A stretch of DNA of 64,000 bases from Pseudoalteromonas luteoviolacea (GTDB lineage: Bacteria; Pseudomonadota; Gammaproteobacteria; Enterobacterales; Alteromonadaceae). Under the pieces are notes generated by a model. That model made no database searches, had not been told where the DNA came from, and saw only the letters and a list, made by a program, of their open reading frames with translations. Shown here piece by piece: positions 56,228 through 64,000 of the stretch. A program made the position numbers and the translations under genes. Numbering within the stretch: the stretch's first letter is position 1; the number at the start of each line of letters is the position of its first letter. The stretch covers positions 1,612,001-1,676,000 of the forward strand of contig NZ_MAUJ01000001.1 of NCBI RefSeq assembly GCF_001696455.1, in the 5' to 3' direction.

Positions 56228-57214
56228 ATGGAAATATTTTCAGTCATTGTGGCAGTGTCACTCACTATGTTTTTGTTTTCTTCACTGAGCTCTATGTTAG
56301 TTGAATTAATTAATCGTAGATTAAATACTCGCAGCCGGAAGCTGAATAACATGCTCCATACATTCTATGAAGAAGAATTAAAGCCCTACGCAAAAAATGA
56401 TGAGCAAGGGGCCGCAGACAAGTTTGTGCGTAATATGGATAAGAAAGATAGCAAAGAGCAAATCAGTACTTTGGACTTTATGCGTGGCCTAGCACAAACA
56501 GACATTGGCTATCAGATCTATACCAGTATTGAGAAAGATGCGCAGTACTTTTTCGATGATATTGCGTACAGATTTGAAGAGTTTGGCGAGCGATATAGTG
56601 AATACTATCGACAACACGCCAGAAAGGTGAATATATGGGTGTCTATTTTTTTGGCCTTTGCCATGAATATAAACCTCATTACCATTGTCGACTCACTTCA
56701 GTATCGAAATGGCGTCAGTGAATCATTGGTAGCAAAAGCACAAACACTCGTGCAAGAGACGCATAATCCAGACACCTCCGCTAATTTGCAATCGATGTTA
56801 GCTGAAATTAACAGCTTACAAATCCCCTATGGATGGCCAAAACAGCCCTTTATTGACAATGAAGCAAAGCCATTTGATCTTGAGGCATATGTCATGGCAT
56901 TTCGAGACTCAATTCTTATGGGAGTTGAGCAGTTTGGCTTAGGGTGGTTAATTTGGATAGTAACCACCCTCGTCACGGGCATGCTAATTGGGTTAGGCTC
57001 TCCGTTTTGGTTTGACGTGTTAAAGCGGCTTTTCTCATTTAGTAAAGTGGCCAATATAATGTTTTCAGCCAATAAAAATATAGCCAAAGACAGCCAACCA
57101 CAACAGCAAGCACCTGAGCCGTGGCAAGTATTTCAACACAGTATACAAGCACGAGAAGCGCAACAAACATTGCTAGAAAATATTAAAAGTAGCCAAAACA
57201 AATCCGATTCATAA
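56228..57214 (+). CDS. membrane protein, first of an uncharacterised pair
   Basis: A 328-residue protein with three membrane helices (about 1-22, 137-155 and 238-262). A helical, charged domain lies between the first and second, and a proline/glutamine-rich tail follows the third. The block GLGSPFWFDVLKR after the third helix is a conserved motif in membrane proteins of unknown function in many bacteria (from memory). It is followed 30 bases downstream by the LecA-like-tail protein on the same strand. The two may form an envelope complex, but no function is known. Confidence 0.65.
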   Translation: MEIFSVIVAVSLTMFLFSSLSSMLVELINRRLNTRSRKLNNMLHTFYEEELKPYAKNDEQGAADKFVRNMDKKDSKEQISTLDFMRGLAQTDIGYQIYTSIEKDAQYFFDDIAYRFEEFGERYSEYYRQHARKVNIWVSIFLAFAMNINLITIVDSLQYRNGVSESLVAKAQTLVQETHNPDTSANLQSMLAEINSLQIPYGWPKQPFIDNEAKPFDLEAYVMAFRDSILMGVEQFGLGWLIWIVTTLVTGMLIGLGSPFWFDVLKRLFSFSKVANIMFSANKNIAKDSQPQQQAPEPWQVFQHSIQAREAQQTLLENIKSSQNKSDS

Positions 57215-57244
57215 AACAATAATAGCAATTTTAAGGATAAGAAT

Positions 57245-59008
57245 ATGGCTGATGACAATGCCAATAGCCAAGATGAAAAACCGCGCCTTATCACCCGGTT
57301 TAGACTTGTGGGGCTATCAATATTTGGCGCACTGGCTGCATGTGTTCCCTTATTTGGCGAAGGCTACATTAGCAATGCTATGAATTACTTTGTTACCGGT
57401 GGGTACAAGCCTGAGGCCGTTATCTCAACAAACAATGAACAAGGTGTGTTTCAGCTTTTGGATACTGTCGTTTTTGATGGCAAAAAAAGTACAGCTGGTG
57501 CGGGTTCGCTCTCACAAATCACCAGCCATCACCTTACGCTCCACTTTCAAAATGACATTATTGCAAGCTGTGAAGCTGATACTTGTAGTCATACTCTCAC
57601 CAAACCAGGTGTTTACGACATCGAATTGACCATTCAAACAAACGGTCCATTTCATGATCAAGATAATGAAAGCGCCAAGACCACTATCTTTGTTCGCGAT
57701 AAAACCATCGAAAAAACACAGCTAGTCGAAACCGACTTAGATATCAAAAAAATTATCGCGGCACTGATCGCTGAATATGCGAACTCAGAGAAAAAATTGC
57801 TTGAAGATCTCAACTATCGTGGCTTAAGTGAGCAGCTTAATAACCCCTACTTAGCCTTGCAAGCATGGGAAAATTTAGAGGTTTATAAAACCCAATCAAT
57901 AGTGCTCGGTCATAATAACTTTGCCCAGTCCATGGCTGCCTTAAAAATGGCATTAACGTCCATAGACTCTCTTTCAGTGCAACAAAACTATTACTTAACA
58001 GAACATCAACGACACTGGAAACACGTGGAGGAAGAAGCAAACAAGGTGTTATGTTCGCTTGAACCGGCTTTAATGAGTTGCTCAAACGAAGACCAGAATA
58101 ATATCAAAAAAACTGCTGACAACGTGGACGATGACACGACTCCCCCCTCTGATAACAACGATGAAAAACACGCTGGCACACAGCATAATAGTAGTGGTGA
58201 TCCAAATCTAAAAAATGCAAAGCCACTAGAGTTTGCCACACTTAAACCAATCAAGTTACCTACCGCCAATGATATAAAAGAGTTTATGCAAATTTACTTT
58301 TTAACCAAAAAAGCGGGTGGTAACTTTGCATTTAAAACTTTCGATAGCATGCCTACTGGGCCCATGTTTGGGGAGCAACTCTCCCCTGACTTAGTACAGC
58401 AGGAACCCTTTATCGTTACATTGAAAAAGCGCACCTTTTTCGGTCGCTACCTGTGGTTTAAAATCACACGGCCAACACTAGCATCATCAAACAATCAATC
58501 TGGTGAAATCTGGTACAGTTGGGAAAACATCAATACTGAATCTTACCAATCTTGTGAACAGACACTAAAAGCCGACAGTAATGCAGCTGAAGCACCGGTC
58601 ACGAGCCAGATATATGATTTAAATAAAAACAGAAGGTTTTGCCATGAATGGCATGGGACGAATATCAAATTAAACAAAGGAAAGCCTTACTGTATCTCGG
58701 CCAAAGCTGCTGAGAATCATCCCATCTCGCTAAATGCAGATACAAAAAACACCACCGTGAATGGGCTCCCTATCGATCAAAGCAATGACAATGACAGCTT
58801 TTTGCACAATAAACAAAACCAAAGCGTCAACATTGGGAAACTGATCGGCACGATTGGCACAAGAAATGGCATATTTGAAATCGGTGAGCAACTATCATTT
58901 ATTGCTGAAAATACGGGCGTTTTATATCTGAACCTAAACGACCGCTCCCCCGAAGATAATAAAGGGAAAGTCAGCTACTCAATAATGGACACACTCTGCG
59001 AAGGCTAG
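57245..59008 (+). CDS. membrane protein with PKD-like domain and LecA-like C-terminal domain
   Basis: A 587-residue protein. One N-terminal membrane helix (about 22-45) anchors it. A PKD/Ig-like domain follows (about 58-152, DTVVFDGKKSTAG...HTLTKPGVYDIELTI), then a helical region (170-290), an acidic linker (290-325) and a beta-rich part. The last 120 residues resemble the LecA (PA-IL) galactose-lectin fold: WHGTNIKLNKGKPYCISA, IGKLIGTIGTRNGIFEIGEQ and GVLYLNLNDRSPEDNKG. The family-typical N-D-x-x-x-x-D-N sugar/calcium residues are partly kept. It is translated with the preceding membrane protein. Envelope-anchored glycan binding is inferred. Confidence 0.68.
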   Translation: MADDNANSQDEKPRLITRFRLVGLSIFGALAACVPLFGEGYISNAMNYFVTGGYKPEAVISTNNEQGVFQLLDTVVFDGKKSTAGAGSLSQITSHHLTLHFQNDIIASCEADTCSHTLTKPGVYDIELTIQTNGPFHDQDNESAKTTIFVRDKTIEKTQLVETDLDIKKIIAALIAEYANSEKKLLEDLNYRGLSEQLNNPYLALQAWENLEVYKTQSIVLGHNNFAQSMAALKMALTSIDSLSVQQNYYLTEHQRHWKHVEEEANKVLCSLEPALMSCSNEDQNNIKKTADNVDDDTTPPSDNNDEKHAGTQHNSSGDPNLKNAKPLEFATLKPIKLPTANDIKEFMQIYFLTKKAGGNFAFKTFDSMPTGPMFGEQLSPDLVQQEPFIVTLKKRTFFGRYLWFKITRPTLASSNNQSGEIWYSWENINTESYQSCEQTLKADSNAAEAPVTSQIYDLNKNRRFCHEWHGTNIKLNKGKPYCISAKAAENHPISLNADTKNTTVNGLPIDQSNDNDSFLHNKQNQSVNIGKLIGTIGTRNGIFEIGEQLSFIAENTGVLYLNLNDRSPEDNKGKVSYSIMDTLCEG

Positions 59009-59028
59009 CTTTGTCTGTCTTGCATATT

Positions 59029-59051
59029 GCGCCTCAAATTCAAAGAGGCGC
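59029..59051 (+). terminator. hairpin after the membrane pair
   Basis: GCGCCTC / GAGGCGC, a perfect 7-bp stem with a 9-base loop, 20 bases after the stop; only a weak T tail (TTATAC). Confidence 0.6.
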
Positions 59052-59222
59052 TTATACATATCTAAACATATCCTAACCTGAACTGTCAGACTCGAAAACT
59101 AAGTTTGATCAAATTAAACCGTCGCGCAGGTGCCATAAGCGACTAGACGTGATTACCCCGTTAATGTAACTCAGGAATTTAGCTCAATTGATTACTATGA
59201 CGAGGAAACGGACAATGTCCCT

Positions 59223-59774
59223 TTAAATCTCCAGAATTTCAGGCTTTAGCAAAGCGTACAGGAGACTCCCCAAAAAATGTTTGTACATCGCCTCTATCTC
59301 TTCTTTAGATATCGTCCCACCACGTATAAGCATTTCTTGTCTTTCAGCGGGTTCCTTCACAATATACCCTGTAGAACTGAATCCATTTTTTGCATAAAAA
59401 GCTTTACGTTTAATTCTCTGTTGAAAATTATCTGCTGAATCGTCAAGCTCCTCAATGTTCAAAACAACTCTTTGCTCGGAATATTTATCTTTCATCGAAT
59501 CCATAACCTTGCTTCCGTAGCCATCAGAACGACGCAACTCTGATATTGCAAAAAATTTTACAAAGACAATATTTTTATACTCTTTAACATAAATAAATCC
59601 CACCCAAAGGTCTTGATCATATAGAGCGTAAAAACCCGCTTTACCATTTCTCATTCTATATTTAACAATCCAAGGAGGTAGCCGTTGAGTTTTTGGAAAA
59701 GCTTCAAAAAAAAGGTCTATAACTTTTGAGTAGTTAGTATCATGCTTGGTTAGAGGTTCGAATTTGATGGTCAT
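59223..59774 (-). CDS. GNAT-family acetyltransferase
   Basis: A 183-residue protein from the ATG at 59774 (MTIKFEPLTKHDTNYSKV), preferred over an in-frame start five codons earlier. The acetyl-CoA region reads FVKFFAISELRRSDGYGSKV, with the R/Q-x-x-G-x-G pattern as RRSDGYGSK. A later YAKNGFSSTGY is typical of the final strands. It transfers an acetyl group to an unknown amine. Single gene. Confidence 0.8.
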   Translation of the reverse strand: MTIKFEPLTKHDTNYSKVIDLFFEAFPKTQRLPPWIVKYRMRNGKAGFYALYDQDLWVGFIYVKEYKNIVFVKFFAISELRRSDGYGSKVMDSMKDKYSEQRVVLNIEELDDSADNFQQRIKRKAFYAKNGFSSTGYIVKEPAERQEMLIRGGTISKEEIEAMYKHFLGSLLYALLKPEILEI

Positions 59775-59892
59775 ATGTTGTATCCACAAATAGAGTGATA
59801 TGGTTCGAGAATTAAGAGGTAGTCACTATTGAGTAATGAAATGTTATGGTGATTCGGTTCAAATGCGATTATTGATACTTTAACTGCTAAGC

Positions 59893-60075
59893 TTATATAG
59901 ATTTCATTAACGCTGACAACCAATCGAATGTTAAAACTGTGGTGAAGACTTTTAAACCGATTAAGCTCAGAAATAATAATATCAATACAGCCTTCATTTT
60001 TTTACTTCTCACATTTTTCCAATATAAGCTCTTTGCTTTAAATTCATTTTTGATATCCTCAAAATTATCTTTCAT
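59893..60075 (-). CDS. 60-residue single-helix membrane protein
   Basis: From the ATG at 60075 (MKDNFEDIKNEFKAKSLYW), with AGGGA about ten bases before it; a longer start at 60099 is possible. A charged amphipathic N-terminal half is followed by one membrane helix (AVLILLFLSLIGLKVFTTVL). No family recognised. It sits between an acetyltransferase and the TolB-like gene. Confidence 0.5.
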   Translation of the reverse strand: MKDNFEDIKNEFKAKSLYWKNVRSKKMKAVLILLFLSLIGLKVFTTVLTFDWLSALMKSI

Positions 60076-60188
60076 CAACCGGTCCCTAAGCTTTCTCATT
60101 GGTATTGACTAGAACAAAATGTCAGCCAAGTTGCAAACAGTATGTTGTAACAAAACTTGAGGTGAATTGCGCCTGCATGGTCGCGTGA

Positions 60189-60212
60189 GGAGTGGTTTTA
60201 TCTCACCACTCC
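60189..60212. terminator. hairpin near the TolB-like gene end
   Basis: GGAGTGGT / ACCACTCC, a perfect 8-bp stem with an 8-base loop, 37 bases past the stop of the minus-strand TolB-like gene. No T tail. Confidence 0.5.
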
Positions 60213-60248
60213 CAATCATTAATTCAAACATCTCACTTGAAACGAATT

Positions 60249-61184
60249 TTACTGATTAGTTCGAATAAGGTTTTCTAAGGCTTGTGCGTTTACATTGCTG
60301 ACACTGCTGATTTGAGAGCCATTATTGAGTATTTTTTGCATCGCACTGCCATCTCGCCTCATCTTGAACACATCTAAAAAGCCTGTTTGGTTCTCAGAAG
60401 TAAAGAAGATGTGTTGACCGTCAACCGACCATGTAGCGCTCCAGTCCTGCTCCTTGTTAAAGGTCAAGCGTGTATGATTCTCTCCTTTGACATTCATGCT
60501 ATAAACTTCTTGATTACCATCTCGATTTGACAAATACACTATCTGGCTGCCGTCTGGAGATAAACTCGGTGCTCGATTATCTGCGTCGTCATGGGTAAGC
60601 GTAACAAACTCACTCCCATCTAAATTTGCCATTGCTATTTGGCTAGGTTTTGCATGCGTATGAAATAACACTTTCGTGTTACCAACAAAACTTGCCCCCC
60701 CTCCCAGTAAATTAGGAAGCTGGCGTTGCTCGCTGCCATCGGGCTTCATGGTCCATATTTCCTCTTGCCACTGACCTTTGTCATTTTTGTATTCTCGGGT
60801 GAACATAATGGCGTTGCCATCTGCCGACCACGAGGGGGCGCTGTCCCATTTATATTTGGCAGTGGTGAGACGCTTTAGATTGGTACCATCGATATCAACA
60901 ACATGAATAGACCAAGTTTTGAATTTATCGTATTTACCATAAAAAGCGATATGTTGACCGTTTGGGGAAACCGCTGGGTAACCGTCGGCTTTTGTCGCAT
61001 TGACGACTCTTAATCGCTGTTGACCTGACTCATCACTCAAGTAGATAGAACGATTTTTTGACTCCAATGAGGAGTAAACTAGTTTATAAGGCGTTGAATT
61101 AGTACTCTGTACTGCTGCGCAACCGCTGAGCAATACACCTATTACTACACAACTCGACAATAGGTTAAGTGTTGTTGTTTTCAT
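60249..61184 (-). CDS. TolB-like WD40/PD40 beta-propeller lipoprotein
   Basis: About 311 residues from the ATG at 61184, which has a clear AGGAG upstream; the longer frame (to 61241) lacks support. The lipobox is LLSGC. Five to six PD40 blades follow (YPAVSPNGQHIAFYG, SAPSWSADGNAIMFT, RAPSLSPDGSQIVYLSN, WSATWSVDGQHIFFTSE), each with the paired DG turn. It is a periplasmic lipid-anchored propeller like TolB, but no tol-pal genes are nearby, so it is a separate protein. It may bind a peptide or another envelope protein. Confidence 0.85.
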   Translation of the reverse strand: MKTTTLNLLSSCVVIGVLLSGCAAVQSTNSTPYKLVYSSLESKNRSIYLSDESGQQRLRVVNATKADGYPAVSPNGQHIAFYGKYDKFKTWSIHVVDIDGTNLKRLTTAKYKWDSAPSWSADGNAIMFTREYKNDKGQWQEEIWTMKPDGSEQRQLPNLLGGGASFVGNTKVLFHTHAKPSQIAMANLDGSEFVTLTHDDADNRAPSLSPDGSQIVYLSNRDGNQEVYSMNVKGENHTRLTFNKEQDWSATWSVDGQHIFFTSENQTGFLDVFKMRRDGSAMQKILNNGSQISSVSNVNAQALENLIRTNQ

Positions 61185-61432
61185 ACATCTCCTGTACACC
61201 GTTTTGGCATGATTCAGTCTGAACCAAATATTAGAGTGCAAAGATGCTAACTTGCTTTGCAGCCACAGGCTTGATGTATCGATGACGTCTTGGTGATTTT
61301 ACGACTTTTGAAATAAAACCCATTAGATAAGCTTAAATATCAAATGGTTAAATTCAAGCCTCATGCGATATTGAATAGAAAACTTGTGGCGCATTGCACC
61401 ACCTACCGTTACAAATGCGCATATTTAGTTGC

Positions 61433-62614
61433 TTAGTTGCCAATCGCCTTGTTGACGACAGCTAAGATCTCTTGCTTAGTAGAGGGCTTCAAAATATACC
61501 CATCAAGGCCATGCTCAGCCCATTTTTTAACGAGTTGCTTGTTCTTATTTCCTGTTAAAGCAACGACTGGCGTTTTGATATTTTTACCGACATTTCTTAT
61601 ATGCTTGGTTGTATTTAACCCATCTAAGTTAGGTAGAAATAAGTCCATAACAATCAAGTCATACTGTGTAAGCTTAATTTTTTTGATAGCAGCTAACCCA
61701 TCATCAACTTGCTCGATCTCATACCCAACATTCGTCAAAACGTCACTTATCATTTCTCGATAAATATGATTGTCTTCAACTAATAAAATAGACTGCTGAC
61801 TTGTCGGTGTATCTAAAAACCCGTCACTCGACCCTGTGCCATGTAGATCTGATACCTGTTTTTCTTTGATTGGTTGCTGGAGTTGCTTCATCAACAAGCT
61901 GTTTAAATCTTGGGATTGTTTAAGCCCATCTACAAGTCCCAATAACTTGCTCGATAACGACTCCTCTAAAGCACTTAACAAGGGTTGTATATGGGATTCA
62001 TTCAACTCTGAAAGTAGCTCTTTATGCATACTGTCAGGCAGCTTTTCAAGGATGTCTTGGTTAATTGTATTGACTTCATCTCGGCTTTTACTGATCTCCT
62101 CAACCACAGACGCTTTGTAACTGAGCCCCATTTCAATTAACGCGTTCAGCTCTTCGTTTTGATTTTGTACGATGCTATCGAGCGAATCTATGTAAGTATC
62201 TGAATCAGTGAATTGTTTTAGTCCTTCATAAACTATGAGCTGTAGACGGAATTTTTCATATAATGGTTGGTATACAAAGTAACTGTCAAACAGGTTTTTT
62301 AAACAGCACTTAAACGCCAACCCTGACTCCTTATTGCTGCAAAGTAAAACGCTGTAATGGTTTTTGACTAAGCGCTTTTCCTTAATCAACATATTGTATA
62401 AGCAGATGCTTTTTTTCACATCTGACAACGCAAACAAAATTACTTTGGGCGCTAATTGTTCAATATCATCCAGAGCTGATTTCCTCACGACTAAGCATCT
62501 AAAGTCGTTCGTCTGCTCAGAAATAAGCTGCGTTACCCCCTGAACATCGTCTTCTCTATGAGTCAGTACCAAAACAGCTGGATGGCGTTTTGCAATTCGG
62601 TTAATGCTCGCCAT
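61433..62614 (-). CDS. response regulator with degenerate N-terminal receiver and C-terminal receiver
   Basis: A 393-residue protein. Residues 1-125 look like a receiver fold that has lost its acidic pocket and phospho-acceptor (VLVLTHREDD, VILFALSDVKKS). The middle (130-260) is helical and probably coiled coil. Residues 270-393 form an intact receiver: ILLVEDNHIYREMI, acceptor in LIVMDLFLPNLDG, ALTGNKNK and YILKPSTK. There is no DNA-binding or enzymatic output. Its start overlaps the Hpt gene end by 14 bases, so it is the terminal acceptor of the adjoining phosphorelay. Confidence 0.85.
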   Translation of the reverse strand: MASINRIAKRHPAVLVLTHREDDVQGVTQLISEQTNDFRCLVVRKSALDDIEQLAPKVILFALSDVKKSICLYNMLIKEKRLVKNHYSVLLCSNKESGLAFKCCLKNLFDSYFVYQPLYEKFRLQLIVYEGLKQFTDSDTYIDSLDSIVQNQNEELNALIEMGLSYKASVVEEISKSRDEVNTINQDILEKLPDSMHKELLSELNESHIQPLLSALEESLSSKLLGLVDGLKQSQDLNSLLMKQLQQPIKEKQVSDLHGTGSSDGFLDTPTSQQSILLVEDNHIYREMISDVLTNVGYEIEQVDDGLAAIKKIKLTQYDLIVMDLFLPNLDGLNTTKHIRNVGKNIKTPVVALTGNKNKQLVKKWAEHGLDGYILKPSTKQEILAVVNKAIGN

Positions 62615-62957
62615 TGGTTAGCTCCTTTTTAATTGCAATAAATTCCCCATTTAACTTGATGATGATTTGTTTTATTGCGGACTTATTTTTGGTCAAGCTA
62701 TAGCGCTCGATTGTTTCAAGAAAGTAGGCGCTGCGCTCCGCGCCCACAGCCCTCGCTGAGGTTTTAAGAAAGTGAGCCTGGCTCTTCAACTCTCCAAAGT
62801 CATTGATATTAAAAGATTGGACAATGGTTTTTAGCACCGTTGCCGCCTGTGCCAAAAATTCAGTATGAAATTTTTGAATTTTATCTGGCTCATCGCCTAC
62901 CAGATCAATAATGGTTTCGCGATTTAGCGTCTTTAGTTCATCAGGCTGAGTGTTCAT
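62601..62957 (-). CDS. histidine phosphotransfer (Hpt) protein
   Basis: A 118-residue helical protein with the Hpt motif AHFLKTSARAVGAERSAYFL, where the first histidine is the phosphoacceptor. It sits between a hybrid kinase (17-base overlap at its start) and a receiver (14-base overlap at its end). The order kinase-Hpt-receiver implies a His-Asp-His-Asp relay in the cytoplasm. Confidence 0.9.
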   Translation of the reverse strand: MNTQPDELKTLNRETIIDLVGDEPDKIQKFHTEFLAQAATVLKTIVQSFNINDFGELKSQAHFLKTSARAVGAERSAYFLETIERYSLTKNKSAIKQIIIKLNGEFIAIKKELTNGEH

Positions 62958-64000
62958 ACCAACGCTCCATAATCAGCTTTATATCTGTGAGTCTCACAGG
63001 TTTGCATAAAAAATCATTCATACCGATGGATGTACACATATCCTTTTCACCTTGCATTACTGCGCCCGTAACAGCAATGATGGGCACTGGCGGTTGCTCA
63101 CTTTTGGCTTCCTCTGTGCGGATTTGCTTGGTCATTTCATAACCATCGACTTCTGGCATGTGGCAATCAGTTAAAATCAGTTTGTAGTGATGACTGTGCC
63201 AAAAATTAAACCCCTCAGCTCCATTACTCGCCACATCACAATGAAAACCCAGCTTTTCAAGTTGGTTTTTTATTAATTTTTGATTAAACGGGTTATCTTC
63301 AACTAAAAGAATGTCGTGACCGCAAGTACCGCTTTCAACTGTTTTGTCCTGCGGCTCAGCGTCAAATGTAAAGTCGTCCATATTCAACTGCTCTTGCTGC
63401 TGGGCCTCAAGTTGCGAACACAATTGATGTGCGGTCAATGGCTGGTTTGGATAAACGGCTAATTGCACAAAAGACAAAGCAAACTGACTCTGTAACGAAG
63501 CGTCCGTATACACGATTAAGTTTGGGAGTTGCTCTAGCTGAGGCAACCAAAAGCGCATAGAGTCTATTTCGCTAGACAAGACCAAGTGTAACTGCGCTGG
63601 AGGCATAGCGTTCATTTTGCTTGCGCTGTTCAACTCACGAAGTGTAACGTCATAAAAAACGTGAGCGAGCTTAAGTAAATGTGCATTGTCGAATGACAAT
63701 TGGCCCACAACATAACAAGCGAGCGGTGTTTTTTCACGCGCCTCACGCTCGCTAATGTCTAACCAAAATGGCGCTTTTATCGTAAAAACACTGCCCTTAT
63801 GTAGTTCACTTTCTACAATAATTTGGCCACCCATAAGGTCTATAAGTTTGCCACAGATGGAGAGGCCTAACCCCGTACCGCCAAACTTTCTGGTTGTAGA
63901 TTTTTCGGCTTGAGTAAAGGGTGTAAACAGCTTATTGATAGTCTCCTTGCTCATTCCAACGCCCGTATCCGAGATACTAATTGTCACCTCGCCTTGATAT
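62941..64000 (-). CDS. hybrid sensor histidine kinase, C-terminal part; continues past the window
   Basis: Only the C-terminal 350 residues are in the window; the frame is open to base 64000 and the GTG at 63987 is not the true start. The HATPase_c domain is represented by ISDTGVGMS and KFGGTGLGLSICGKL. A pseudo-receiver without acidic residues follows (about 80-190), then an intact receiver with ILLVEDNPFNQKLI, acceptor in LILTDCHMPEVDG, AVTGAVMQ and FLCKPVR. It is coupled to the Hpt gene by overlap. The sensing part and H-box lie outside the window. Confidence 0.9.
   Translation of the reverse strand, partial: YQGEVTISISDTGVGMSKETINKLFTPFTQAEKSTTRKFGGTGLGLSICGKLIDLMGGQIIVESELHKGSVFTIKAPFWLDISEREAREKTPLACYVVGQLSFDNAHLLKLAHVFYDVTLRELNSASKMNAMPPAQLHLVLSSEIDSMRFWLPQLEQLPNLIVYTDASLQSQFALSFVQLAVYPNQPLTAHQLCSQLEAQQQEQLNMDDFTFDAEPQDKTVESGTCGHDILLVEDNPFNQKLIKNQLEKLGFHCDVASNGAEGFNFWHSHHYKLILTDCHMPEVDGYEMTKQIRTEEAKSEQPPVPIIAVTGAVMQGEKDMCTSIGMNDFLCKPVRLTDIKLIMERWYEHSA

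Noticed and set aside
60249..61184. TolB proper
   Set aside because: Lipoprotein anchor and no tolQRA or pal genes nearby, so only TolB-like.

Overview
The window looks like accessory DNA from a marine gammaproteobacterium close to Pseudoalteromonas (Alteromonadales). This is inferred from the moderate-to-low G+C, the AT-rich intergenic regions, and the dense load of Sec-, Tat- and lipoprotein-exported enzymes and adhesins. No ribosomal, tRNA, replication or core metabolic gene is present, so a flexible region or a secondary replicon is likely. No CRISPR array, intact insertion sequence or prophage was seen.

Layout. 1-10 kb: the end of a DPP IV-like peptidase, a large lipoprotein, an unknown secreted protein, a TPR histidine kinase and a secreted subtilase with a PPC domain. 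9.8-17.7 kb (minus strand): a polymorphic-toxin locus. It holds a 2207-residue secreted SpvB/RHS protein with a variable C-terminal toxin, an overlapping immunity gene, a broken toxin/immunity relic, then an orphan ParB-like toxin tip with its own overlapping immunity gene. A 30-bp terminator-bearing sequence is repeated exactly, once behind each module. 18-23.3 kb: an AraC regulator, small membrane proteins, a lipoprotein hydrolase, a secreted protein and an unlisted 46-residue membrane protein. 23.9-27.1 kb: a compact signalling operon (CheC-like, PAS-GGDEF-EAL, CheY-like). 27.2-31.6 kb: a LysR regulator divergent from a frameshifted pirin, an FMN reductase and two exported proteins. 31.7-36.4 kb: a sphingomyelinase followed by a lipase-foldase-like protein, and a CBM-like plus esterase protein. 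37.5-43.7 kb: animal-like surface proteins, namely a collagen/discoidin/fibrinogen-like protein, a Tat-exported beta-helix protein with a C1q-like end (frameshifted), and a third secreted protein. 44.3-51.5 kb: a haem-motif lipoprotein, small exported proteins, a LysR with a LysE-type exporter, and relics of a second toxin gene and a transposase. 51.6-53.9 kb: an arsenic operon with an ArsC-ArsR fusion, ACR3 pump and CX5R phosphatase behind a clear operator. 54-56 kb: a LysR divergent from a FAD monooxygenase. 56.2-59.0 kb: an undescribed membrane-protein pair, the second member ending in a LecA-like domain. 59.2-64 kb: an acetyltransferase, a small membrane protein, a TolB-like propeller lipoprotein and an overlapping phosphorelay operon (hybrid kinase, Hpt, receiver) that runs off the window.

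How the parts fit: the window is mostly about contact with the outside, through extracellular digestion, binding to host or particle surfaces, competition by polymorphic toxins, and sensing through three phosphorelay or c-di-GMP modules. The strongest candidates for something new are the toxin locus with duplicated terminators, the membrane pair with the LecA-like tail, the ficolin/C1q-like surface cluster, and the sphingomyelinase with its own foldase-like partner. Two genes (pirin and the beta-helix protein) each carry an apparent one-base deletion, so base accuracy at those spots matters.
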